DNA of 12,606 bases from Gammaproteobacteria bacterium UBA2955. Lineage in GTDB: Bacteria > Pseudomonadota > Gammaproteobacteria > Pseudomonadales > Azotimanducaceae. The notes below the pieces were generated by a model. That model was not told the origin of the DNA. It did no database searches and saw nothing but the letters and a program-made list of their open reading frames with translations. Below, in pieces: positions 1-5,609 of this stretch. Location: the NCBI GenBank assembly GCA_002348825.1, contig DEBN01000167.1:6758-19363 (forward strand), read 5' to 3'. Each line of letters opens with the position of its first letter. Positions within the stretch are counted from its first letter, which is position 1. The position numbers and the translations under genes were made by a program.

Positions 1-978
1 AACTTGACCTACCAGAGCCGCGGGGACACCTGACTCTGCGAACAACTGCATCCATTCGGCCGCCCCGCGTTGTGCGATGGCAGCTGCAAGTTCAATTTTG
101 AGCGCTTCACCATGTTCGAGGCGCGCGTCGGAAGTCGCAAAACGCGCATCCACAAGCAAATCCGGCCTATCCACCGCGACAAATAACGCATCGACCTCAT
201 CGTCGGTGCGAACCATGGAGAACTGCAGCCAGCGACCATCGGCGGCCTCGTAAAGCAGGCGCGTAAACTGCCGTGATTGATTGGCAAAATAACTGCCAAA
301 GTCAGCATCGGCGAACACACCCTGCGCAATACAGGAGGCAGACCAAACGCCATTGGCCATCAGCGAGGTATGGACGTGGCTGCCTTGACCTGTCTGCGCC
401 CGCTTAAGCAACGCCGTAACGATACCAGCATACAATGTCACCGCTGTCGGATGATCACCCATTCCTGGAAGCGCCGGTCCGGGCGGAGCCCCCGGCGCAT
501 GCACTAGGTCCATTAAACCGGACCTAGACCAGTAAGCCACCAAGTCGAAACCCTCGCGATCACGCTCTGGCCCTTTCTCTCCATAGGCCGTTAGCGAAGC
601 GTAAATCATAGCCGCGTTTACCGCTTTTAAGTCCTCATAGGTCAACTGCCATTGACGGCGCATGGGCTGCGGCAAGTTGGTCACGTAAACATCGCATTCG
701 GCCACTAACTGCCGAAGAATTTTGCGCCCGACCTCACTCTTAAGATTCAAGCTGATCGAACGTTTATTGCGGTTATCCATGTGCCAGGTGTAATTGGTGT
801 CGGCATTCGGTGTACCGGGCATATCGGCAAAATTCCGATAACCATCGCCAAGATCCGGCGCTTCGATTTTTATGACCTGTGCACCATAGTCCGCCAGCAT
901 TGTGGTCGCCACCGGTGCGGCAATCCAACTCCCGACGTCCAGCACTTTTAGCTCGGCAAACAGCAATTGTTCCGTCAA
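1..978 (-). CDS. Class III (CaiB/BaiF family) CoA-transferase, 3' end cut by the window
   Basis: Transfers coenzyme A between carboxylic acids in the cytoplasm; the substrates cannot be told from sequence. The first 326 residues are present and the frame is open to the left edge. Family members are usually about 380-410 residues, so roughly the last 60-80 are missing. Family marks are an N-terminal Rossmann-like stretch (LKVLDVGSWIAAPVATTMLADYGAQ, given here as positions about 9-33), the signature NRNKRSISLNL at 69-79, Asp145 in GFDLVAYW at the place of the catalytic aspartate that carries the acyl intermediate, and GMGDHPTAVTLYAGI at about 172-186. I chose a TTG start because a strong GAGGAGG sits 7 nt before it and no ATG or GTG fits better. 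It lies 37 nt after the cyclophilin gene on the same strand, so the two may be cotranscribed. The family assignment is firm, the substrate unknown. Confidence 0.9.
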   Translation of the reverse strand, partial: MTEQLLFAELKVLDVGSWIAAPVATTMLADYGAQVIKIEAPDLGDGYRNFADMPGTPNADTNYTWHMDNRNKRSISLNLKSEVGRKILRQLVAECDVYVTNLPQPMRRQWQLTYEDLKAVNAAMIYASLTAYGEKGPERDREGFDLVAYWSRSGLMDLVHAPGAPPGPALPGMGDHPTAVTLYAGIVTALLKRAQTGQGSHVHTSLMANGVWSASCIAQGVFADADFGSYFANQSRQFTRLLYEAADGRWLQFSMVRTDDEVDALFVAVDRPDLLVDARFATSDARLEHGEALKIELAAAIAQRGAAEWMQLFAESGVPAALVGQV

Positions 979-985
979 GGCCCCA

Positions 986-993
986 CCCTCCTC
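986..993 (-). promoter_or_regulatory. Strong Shine-Dalgarno that fixes a TTG start
   Basis: The minus strand reads GAGGAGGG, followed by 7 nt and then TTG at 978. Its quality and spacing support TTG as the real start of the CoA-transferase, because no in-frame ATG lies close by and the conserved N-terminus of the family begins a few codons later. Confidence 0.7.
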
Positions 994-1015
994 AGCCGAT
1001 CAGGGCGATTAGGCC

Positions 1016-1516
1016 CTAGGCATCCAGTTGCGCGTTCCACTCCTGCACTTGTGGAACAGAATCCAACAGCTCAGCCGTCTCGCCTTCGATCGTAACCGCG
1101 ACAATTTGATCACCCTGCACAATGGCGTTGACGACGTCCTGATCTGCATCGCCCTGCACTGCGCCAAAAATAGTATGCGCGTCATCCAGCCATGGCGTTG
1201 CCACATGAGTGATAAAAAACTGTGAGCCATTGGTGCCCGGACCGGCGTTCGCCATAGAAAATTTACCCGGACCATCGTGACGCAGAGCACTATTAAACTC
1301 GTCGCCAAAGCGGTACCCAGGCCCACCGGTGCCCGTACCTAGGGGACAGCCGCCTTGGATCATAAAGTCTGCAATGACTCGGTGAAAAGACAATCCGTCA
1401 TAAAACCCTCGTTGGGCTAAATTGACAAAGTTTGCAACGGTCATAGGCGCTTCCTGAGGATACAGGTCTAACCGAATCGCGCCTTTGTTGGTTTCCATCA
1501 CTGCCACAAGCGACAT
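1016..1516 (-). CDS. ppiB: Cyclophilin-type peptidyl-prolyl cis-trans isomerase, cytoplasmic
   Basis: Catalyses cis-trans isomerisation of peptide bonds before proline and so assists protein folding. It is 166 residues, a single cyclophilin domain of normal bacterial length, with no signal peptide. The active site is complete: Arg46 in FHRVI, Phe51-Met52 and Gln54 in FMIQGG, Phe101 in NGSQFFI, and Trp109 and His114 in [12 protein letters not shown]. These match Arg55, Phe60, Met61, Gln63, Phe113, Trp121 and His126 of human cyclophilin A. The tryptophan is the residue linked to cyclosporin binding and, as I recall, is phenylalanine in E. coli PpiB. The start is the ATG at 1516, with AAGGAG 6 nt upstream; the GTG one codon earlier would leave only 3 nt. 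It probably forms a small unit with the CoA-transferase gene, 37 nt downstream. Confidence 0.95.
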   Translation of the reverse strand: MSLVAVMETNKGAIRLDLYPQEAPMTVANFVNLAQRGFYDGLSFHRVIADFMIQGGCPLGTGTGGPGYRFGDEFNSALRHDGPGKFSMANAGPGTNGSQFFITHVATPWLDDAHTIFGAVQGDADQDVVNAIVQGDQIVAVTIEGETAELLDSVPQVQEWNAQLDA

Positions 1517-1522
1517 CACTTA

Positions 1523-1528
1523 CTCCTT
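1523..1528 (-). promoter_or_regulatory. Shine-Dalgarno AAGGAG of the cyclophilin gene
   Basis: AAGGAG lies 6 nt before ATG (1516) and only 3 nt before the in-frame GTG (1519), which favours the ATG as the start. No convincing promoter was found further upstream; a TATACA hexamer lies there but without a good partner at -35. Confidence 0.6.
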
Positions 1529-1726
1529 ATTTAACGTATGTTAGGCCCCGGCTGTCGCCAATCGCCCAATGATCTCCCCACCAACACACTGTATAACACT
1601 CTATTGCTGGACTGAATCAGAAACAGCTTTAACAGTGGATGACAAACACGCATGCGCCGTTATCGATAGCGCCGCACCCTGACAAACTAGCCTTGCCAGA
1701 TGCAGAAGCATTTAGCGCCGCGACAG

Positions 1727-2233
1727 CTATGTTGCGGTACCGATAACAACCGCAGTAGAACAGTGATAAGCGTTACTACTGGTGCCGAGACACCAGTTGA
1801 TGTCATTACTCTTAGCCGGCATGTAAACCGGCCGATCCCCTTCGTTCGTGTTACAGAAACAGCGACCACAAACAGACTTACCGCAACAGTCGTTATACGA
1901 GATCACATAGTCACGCCCATCTACAGGATTGGTACAGGTGCCAATCCAACTGACAGGGGAAATTTCGGTACCCGGTGGGCATGAATTGACAGATCCACCA
2001 CAGCAACCGCACAAGTAGCCGTCGATCGCGCAATGTCGCCAATAATCGCAGGTCGACGGATCGCCCTCTTCCGCCGCTTGCGGACCTGCCGCATGACTGC
2101 GACCAACCGGCAACACCGGTAGGGTTGAAGCTGCGACCAGCGCGCTGCCAAGGCGCGCCATAAAGCGCCGCCGCGATGAGCGCTGTGCGATCCTACGCGT
2201 CGTACGGTCAACCCAAACATCAAATCGGTTCAT
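1727..2233 (-). CDS. mauA: TTQ amine dehydrogenase small (light, beta) subunit; closest in type to aromatic amine dehydrogenase
   Basis: Small catalytic subunit of a periplasmic quinoprotein amine dehydrogenase (methylamine or aralkylamine type), which carries the tryptophan tryptophylquinone cofactor made from two of its own tryptophans. It has 168 residues. The leader holds a twin-arginine motif (SRRRFM, about 20-25) and ends near SHA (46-48), fitting export of a folded protein. In the mature part, Trp96 (SPVSWIGTC) and Trp147 (NDINWC) are 51 residues apart, exactly as for Trp57/Trp108 of Paracoccus methylamine dehydrogenase. Asp71 and Asp115 fall at the family's Asp32 and catalytic Asp76. 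There are 14 cysteines, including CGCCGG and VCGRCFC, a pattern I recall from aromatic amine dehydrogenase rather than the 12 of Paracoccus MauA. Its start overlaps the end of mauD (ATGA), so translation is likely coupled. The enzyme class is firm; the amine substrate is open. Confidence 0.95.
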   Translation of the reverse strand: MNRFDVWVDRTTRRIAQRSSRRRFMARLGSALVAASTLPVLPVGRSHAAGPQAAEEGDPSTCDYWRHCAIDGYLCGCCGGSVNSCPPGTEISPVSWIGTCTNPVDGRDYVISYNDCCGKSVCGRCFCNTNEGDRPVYMPAKSNDINWCLGTSSNAYHCSTAVVIGTAT

Positions 2234-2808
2234 GCCCCAGCCCCTAATCTATCGTCGATCCCCACATCCTCATTAGCCTGCAAGTCGTCCGCTAGCAAAG
2301 ACTGCAATTGCTGCGTGCTTACGATGCTTCGCCGCAGTTGTAACCGCCAGCCTTGTTTGTCGCGCTGCAGTCGAACCAACGTGGGCGTATTCGTCACCGC
2401 ACAATGCGCAGCTAGGTCGGTCTCAACCAATATATTGGCGACTGGGAGCTCATGCATAGCGGCGTAGGCGCTGACGGCTGCGGGCGTATCCATAGGGAAT
2501 ACCCAGTACGCGCTATAGGCAGCATGCTGTTTTAACGACGCCAAAAAGGTCCCATGCAACATTCGACACATGACGCACGTTGTCGCGGCAAATAACAGCA
2601 CCACCGTATCTGTATCCACCGTGTCTGTGGGTATATCCAAGCCACTCAGAATTTCGCCTTCGCGACTTGCCACTGTTCGCAAGTCACTCGCCATAGGTTG
2701 CGTTCGCTCATGCAAAACACCGATCTGTCGAGCTAAAGAGAATACAATGAAGCTCAAGACGATCGTGCAGATCGCCATAAACACGCTAGACAAAACGAGC
2801 CACCCCAT
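2230..2808 (-). CDS. mauD: MauD-like membrane-anchored thioredoxin-fold protein for amine dehydrogenase maturation
   Basis: MauD proteins are needed for a stable small subunit and are thought to form or shuffle its many disulfides in the periplasm. This one has 192 residues: one N-terminal membrane helix (about 3-25), the family signature LARQIGVLHERTQP (25-38), then a thioredoxin-like domain with a CVMC redox motif (Cys78, Cys81) after a hydrophobic beta-strand and a likely cis-proline at Pro142 (TNTPTLV). The C-terminal tail of about 20 residues is acidic and has no visible motif. The start codon shares one base with the mauB stop (TGATG) and the stop overlaps the mauA start (ATGA), so all three genes are probably made together. 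In described mau and aau clusters this gene follows mauE, which is absent here. The assignment rests on the signature, the CxxC and the neighbours. Confidence 0.9.
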   Translation of the reverse strand: MGWLVLSSVFMAICTIVLSFIVFSLARQIGVLHERTQPMASDLRTVASREGEILSGLDIPTDTVDTDTVVLLFAATTCVMCRMLHGTFLASLKQHAAYSAYWVFPMDTPAAVSAYAAMHELPVANILVETDLAAHCAVTNTPTLVRLQRDKQGWRLQLRRSIVSTQQLQSLLADDLQANEDVGIDDRLGAGA

Positions 2809-4070
2809 CAGCGCGGGTCTACAAACTGCAAAATACCGGCACCCAATATCGGCGCAGCCAGACTGGTTTTCTGAGCCCCTGTGAGCGCGTCGAACAGGTA
2901 GATTTCAGGACCCTGACTGGCTGCCGCCAATAGCGGCTGAGCATCCTGCGATACCGCCAGTTGCGTAACCGGCGCGGGCGGATCAATGACCCTATACCGA
3001 GACCTATCATTTAGGTTCATAACCCAAATCTGTCGAGCGGGCTGTTTGTGGGAATCAGGACCCTGTTGATTCATACCTACGTACAAGAAGCCCCGAGGAT
3101 GACTGGCGACAAATTGTGCACCGCCAGGTCGCCACCCCTGTGCTAATTCATCCCCATTTAACAGCGGCCAACGCTCGCTTGGATTAACCTCTGTATCCGA
3201 GGCCTGTACCCGATGCACTACCCCGTTAAAGCTGACGAAATACCACGCCGTGTTTAAACGCGTAGCTTTCTCGGTCAAGGGGTCTTGTTGTGGATCAAAA
3301 AAAACATCCGTGAAGCGGGTTTCAGCGAGTTCACCCGCGCCGTTAAGAATCGTCTGCCGGATGCGACCGTTCCCACAGAGACTGAGAAACGAAAAATCGC
3401 CGCTGGGATAGACCATTGCACATCCGTCGGTAGCGATCTCTGCTGTAACCTTTCGCGCAATTACATCCACAACAGTCACCGTCATGGCCGGCGTCATATT
3501 GAACACATAAACAAAGCGGCCATCGTCACTACGACCGCTGTAGGAACGATGCGCAGCCCCTGAACCCCTTTTCGCAGGAATCTCGACCTCGTCAACCGGG
3601 CTAAGCGACGCAACATCGTAAACACTTAATACATCTGTCCGCCGACCACGAGTCGTACGAGCGTAGTAGGTTTCTGGCGAATAGATCGTTGAAAAATCCG
3701 GACTGTATTCCACCGCGTTACGCCAACCACCGGCCGCGAGCATACCGAGCATGTGATTTCGGTCGGCATCAACCAGATAGATCTTCGAATCCATGTTGCC
3801 CAAAAAATTAGGATCATTAAGAATGAGCCAGTGCGGCGACGGTTGCCCTAAGCGCTGAACATAAATGGTCTCTGGTTGCAGTGGCTCTGAAACCGACTCA
3901 GCTGAAGACCCGGACGGAGACTCCGCGACAACGATCATGCTCGCGAAAACAAGCGTGAGGCCCGTCAACCAGGCGTTCCGCGACCAACGATTCTGTCCTC
4001 TGTGCCGCTGTGCCAATCTCTGCTCCCCTCGCATCAAGATCGAAGTAAAACACGCCGCCAATCGCAACAC
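2808..4070 (-). CDS. mauB: TTQ amine dehydrogenase large (heavy, alpha) subunit, seven-bladed beta-propeller
   Basis: Large periplasmic subunit of the same amine dehydrogenase; in the known alpha2beta2 enzymes it forms a beta-propeller that packs on the small subunit and shapes the route to TTQ. It is 420 residues if read from the GTG at 4070. Repeated blade-like strands run from about 68 to the end, with recognisable stretches TYYARTTRGRRTDVLSVYD (134-152), GWRPGGAQFVASHPRGFLYVGM (312-333) and RQIWVMN (346-352). Cys217 and Cys232 match in spacing the disulfide of methylamine dehydrogenase large subunits. A Sec-type signal is likely: basic residues, then a hydrophobic run at about 34-48 ending VVAES. 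The start is unsure: neither GTG 4070 nor ATG 4034 (residue 13, giving 408 residues) has a clear Shine-Dalgarno, and the signal peptide is intact from either. First gene of the mauB-mauD-mauA set. Confidence 0.93.
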   Translation of the reverse strand: MLRLAACFTSILMRGEQRLAQRHRGQNRWSRNAWLTGLTLVFASMIVVAESPSGSSAESVSEPLQPETIYVQRLGQPSPHWLILNDPNFLGNMDSKIYLVDADRNHMLGMLAAGGWRNAVEYSPDFSTIYSPETYYARTTRGRRTDVLSVYDVASLSPVDEVEIPAKRGSGAAHRSYSGRSDDGRFVYVFNMTPAMTVTVVDVIARKVTAEIATDGCAMVYPSGDFSFLSLCGNGRIRQTILNGAGELAETRFTDVFFDPQQDPLTEKATRLNTAWYFVSFNGVVHRVQASDTEVNPSERWPLLNGDELAQGWRPGGAQFVASHPRGFLYVGMNQQGPDSHKQPARQIWVMNLNDRSRYRVIDPPAPVTQLAVSQDAQPLLAAASQGPEIYLFDALTGAQKTSLAAPILGAGILQFVDPR

Positions 4071-4392
4071 GTTACGAGACGTGTGCGACCAAGCCTAACG
4101 CCACGGCGGCTGTACTACTACCGGCAATTTGTCGTGTACGAAACGAAGCCTGAAAACAGGTGTTGCAGTTTCAAAACCGCTTCAATACTTCCGCAATGCC
4201 GTTGGCTAAGTTCTCACAAAACACGCTGTTTAAATTCTGCCAGATGACAGCCCAAGCGCCGCAGCCGCAACTCGGTAACAGACTCAGGCCGCGAGGTAAG
4301 CATTCGATAACATGAGCATAAGGGCGTGCCGCAGTGGCGCACTACAGCCATACCGCGAACACCAGATTATGAGCTTATCGGCACGCTTATTG

Positions 4393-4414
4393 GTCTGACC
4401 GTCGACGTCCAGAC
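4393..4414. repeat. Imperfect 22-bp palindrome
   Basis: Arms GTCTG and CAGAC flank a central CGTCGACG palindrome; 18 of 22 positions are symmetric. It overlaps the perfect 12-bp palindrome AGACGGCCGTCT at 4411-4422. It lies about 320 bases before the mauB start. It could be a protein-binding site, but no regulator gene is in view, so this is inference. Confidence 0.35.
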
Positions 4415-4445
4415 GGCCGTCTTTGCGGCAACGTTCATTCGCTGG

Positions 4446-4468
4446 TGCCGACATAAATACTGTCGGCA
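4446..4468. repeat. Perfect inverted repeat, 8-bp arms with 7-nt spacer
   Basis: Arms TGCCGACA and TGTCGGCA are exact reverse complements around an AT-rich 7-nt centre. No T-run follows on either strand, so it does not look like a terminator; an operator-like site is possible. One or two such repeats are expected by chance in a window of this size, so its position between genes and beside the 4393-4422 palindromes is the main argument for a role. Confidence 0.4.
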
Positions 4469-4659
4469 TGGCTCGCTGGCAACCAGCAGCACCGAAAATA
4501 CGAGTTCTTGCAGCAGCGCGTTAACGCCTATTCGTACCAGTGCGCGGAGACCGTCTCTATGGCTTAGTGCGTGTGTTTCCCGCGCTGAGGTTGAACTCTA
4601 CGAGCGGCATGTCGCGCGTCTGACTTTCAGTTATCCAGTGGGGCGCCTGGCTACAAGCA

Positions 4660-4980
4660 TTAAAACTGGAATTCCGGTAGGTCTACCACTAATCCATCCA
4701 GGTCCTCGGACACAAAAATCTGGCAAGCCAAACGCGAATTCGCTTGCCGTTCCGGATTCAAATCAAGCATCGATTCTTCCGCATCGTCCGGCGACCCGGC
4801 TATGGGCATCCAATCTTCCTGAACCATGACATGGCAGGTCGCACAGGAACATTCGCCTCCGCAATCTGCATCGATGCCGGGGACAAGGTTATTAAGTGCT
4901 GCCTGCATGACCGACATACCGATATCGGCGTCCACATCATGCTCAGTGCCGTCGTGTTCGATGTACTTTATTTTAGGCAT
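4660..4980 (-). CDS. [2Fe-2S] ferredoxin, putidaredoxin/adrenodoxin type
   Basis: Small electron carrier that passes single electrons from a ferredoxin reductase to a partner such as a cytochrome P450 or other oxygenase, or serves cluster assembly. It has 106 residues, a normal length. The cluster ligands are Cys40, Cys46, Cys49 and Cys86 (Cx5Cx2Cx36C), the spacing of putidaredoxin-type ferredoxins; Cys44 is an extra cysteine in the loop. The N-terminus MPKIKYIEHDGTEH is typical of the group. I chose ATG 4980, with GAGAGGGG 10 nt upstream; a TTG at 5007 would add a basic nine-residue tail and place the Shine-Dalgarno inside the gene. It follows phhB by 92 nt on the same strand. No P450 or ferredoxin reductase is in the window, so its partner is unknown. 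It acts in the cytoplasm and is unlikely to take electrons from the periplasmic amine dehydrogenase. Confidence 0.93.
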   Translation of the reverse strand: MPKIKYIEHDGTEHDVDADIGMSVMQAALNNLVPGIDADCGGECSCATCHVMVQEDWMPIAGSPDDAEESMLDLNPERQANSRLACQIFVSEDLDGLVVDLPEFQF

Positions 4981-4990
4981 ACAGCGTTTA

Positions 4991-4998
4991 CCCCTCTC
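4991..4998 (-). promoter_or_regulatory. Shine-Dalgarno that sets the ferredoxin start
   Basis: The minus strand reads GAGAGGGG ten nucleotides before ATG 4980. It lies inside the reading frame that would start at TTG 5007, which argues against that longer form. Confidence 0.5.
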
Positions 4999-5072
4999 TT
5001 TAACCAATTATTCAACAATGCAACTCAGTGCGCACGTTAGCGCGCTATGATCGCCAGCCACACAAGCTTACT

Positions 5073-5342
5073 TTAGCGAGCGCCCTCAAATATCTGATTG
5101 ATCCCCAATGCCAACCCATAGTCCTTACCAGTCACCACATTTCCAGCATCATGCGTCGTGAGCTGGATACTGACTTTATTATAAATATTCGCCCAATTAG
5201 GATGATGTTCAGAATGCTCTGCCAGCAGCGCTACGCGAGTCATAAACGCAAAAGCACTGGAAAAATCCACGAATTCGAAATCCCTGCATAAGCAGTTGTC
5301 CACGACCTGCCAACCCGGCACTACGAACTCGTCCACACTCAT
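5073..5342 (-). CDS. phhB: Pterin-4a-carbinolamine dehydratase
   Basis: Dehydrates 4a-hydroxytetrahydropterin, recycling the pterin cofactor of phenylalanine hydroxylase; in bacteria without that enzyme its role is less clear. It is 89 residues. The active-site signature [21 protein letters not shown] is present (from about 45), with His46, His47 and His64 in place; the 17-residue gap from the second to the third histidine matches the mammalian enzyme (His62/His79). The protein begins close to the first core strand and lacks the roughly 20-residue N-terminal lead of longer PhhB proteins. The frame is closed by a stop upstream and has no other start in between, so this is its natural length. 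The Shine-Dalgarno is weak. No phenylalanine hydroxylase is nearby. The ferredoxin gene follows by 92 nt. Confidence 0.93.
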   Translation of the reverse strand: MSVDEFVVPGWQVVDNCLCRDFEFVDFSSAFAFMTRVALLAEHSEHHPNWANIYNKVSIQLTTHDAGNVVTGKDYGLALGINQIFEGAR

Positions 5343-5355
5343 ATCCGCTCTACTT

Positions 5356-5368
5356 CCCGTACCACGGG
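5356..5368. repeat. Small inverted repeat before phhB
   Basis: CCCGT and ACGGG are separated by 3 nt, 13 nt ahead of the phhB start on the minus strand, so a hairpin in the mRNA would lie against the weak ribosome-binding site. There is no T-run for termination. Five-base arms are common by chance. Confidence 0.2.
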
Positions 5369-5477
5369 TCTCTTACCCTAACCTGCAAAATAGCGCCCGA
5401 AATAATCTTCGATATATCGCTGCGACCTTAATGTTTTGAACTCTAAACAGTTTGGATAAGAATGCGCAAGAGAGTAT

Positions 5478-5553
5478 TGGTGGAGCCAGGGAGGATCGAA
5501 CTCCCGACCTCGTGAATGCCATTCACGCGCTCTCCCAGCTGAGCTATGGCCCC
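5478..5553 (-). tRNA. tRNA-Ala (anticodon GGC)
   Basis: A full 76-nt cloverleaf on the minus strand: acceptor GGGGCCA pairing with TGGCTCC, D stem GCTC/GAGC, anticodon stem CGTGA/TCACG with a seven-base loop ATGGCAT and anticodon GGC, T stem GGGAG/CTCCC with TTCGATC loop, and an encoded CCA end. The third acceptor pair is G-U, the classic identity mark for alanyl-tRNA synthetase. It reads GCC and GCU codons. It lies 56 nt downstream of gltX on the same strand, so it may be processed from the gap-gltX transcript; I saw no strong promoter in the gap. E. coli also has tRNA-Ala(GGC) genes near gltX. Confidence 0.97.
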
Positions 5554-5609
5554 AAATCTGCGGGCATGGTATGGAGCCGTTCAGACGCTGTCAATCTTCG
5601 GCAGAACAG

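Larger units (their letters stand above)
4367..4610 (-). pseudogene. Possible decayed tautomerase-like gene (very tentative)
   Basis: From ATG 4610 the minus strand codes for MPLVEFNLSAGNTRTKP and then a stop at 4557-4559. The first eleven residues resemble the start of 4-oxalocrotonate tautomerase-like proteins, where Pro2 becomes the catalytic N-terminal proline. Moving to another frame at 4561 gives HRDGLRALVRIGVNALLQEL, which resembles the first helix of such proteins, and that frame stays open to 4367. The later part does not resemble the family, and no Shine-Dalgarno precedes the ATG. This could be an eroded gene or chance; a similarity this short proves little. Confidence 0.2.
4071..4659. 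other. Long intergenic region without a convincing gene
   Basis: These 589 bases separate the ferredoxin gene from mauB. Reading frames on both strands are short or have unnatural composition, and none looks like mauE. The stretch must contain the promoter of the amine dehydrogenase genes, but I found no clear -35/-10 or -24/-12 pair. What it does hold is a group of inverted repeats at 4393-4468, a small CCTG-AAAA-CAGG hairpin at 4149-4160, and a possible eroded tautomerase frame at 4367-4610 on the minus strand. No strong intrinsic terminator follows the ferredoxin gene. Confidence 0.6.

Noticed and set aside
504..527. Perfect inverted repeat CTAGGTCC / GGACCTAG with an 8-nt spacer
   Set aside because: It lies inside the CoA-transferase coding region, and one or two such repeats are expected by chance in this length.
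1600..1726. Short hairpins after mauA, such as ATGC-TTCT-GCAT near 1700
   Set aside because: Four-base stems without a T-run on the proper strand are too weak to call a terminator.
1700..1984. Plus-strand frame opposite mauA
   Set aside because: Antisense shadow of the small subunit, whose TTQ residues and cysteines are unmistakable on the minus strand.
4284..4469. Minus-strand frame of 61 codons starting MPTVFMSAPANE
   Set aside because: Considered as mauE or a second tautomerase; it has no membrane helices and no extended resemblance to either.
4326..4829. Plus-strand frame of 167 codons across the intergenic region
   Set aside because: It runs into the ferredoxin gene on the other strand, has no Shine-Dalgarno and shows no family resemblance.
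4660..4980. Ferredoxin as electron acceptor of the amine dehydrogenase
   Set aside because: The ferredoxin has no export signal and is cytoplasmic, while the dehydrogenase is periplasmic and uses copper proteins or cytochromes.
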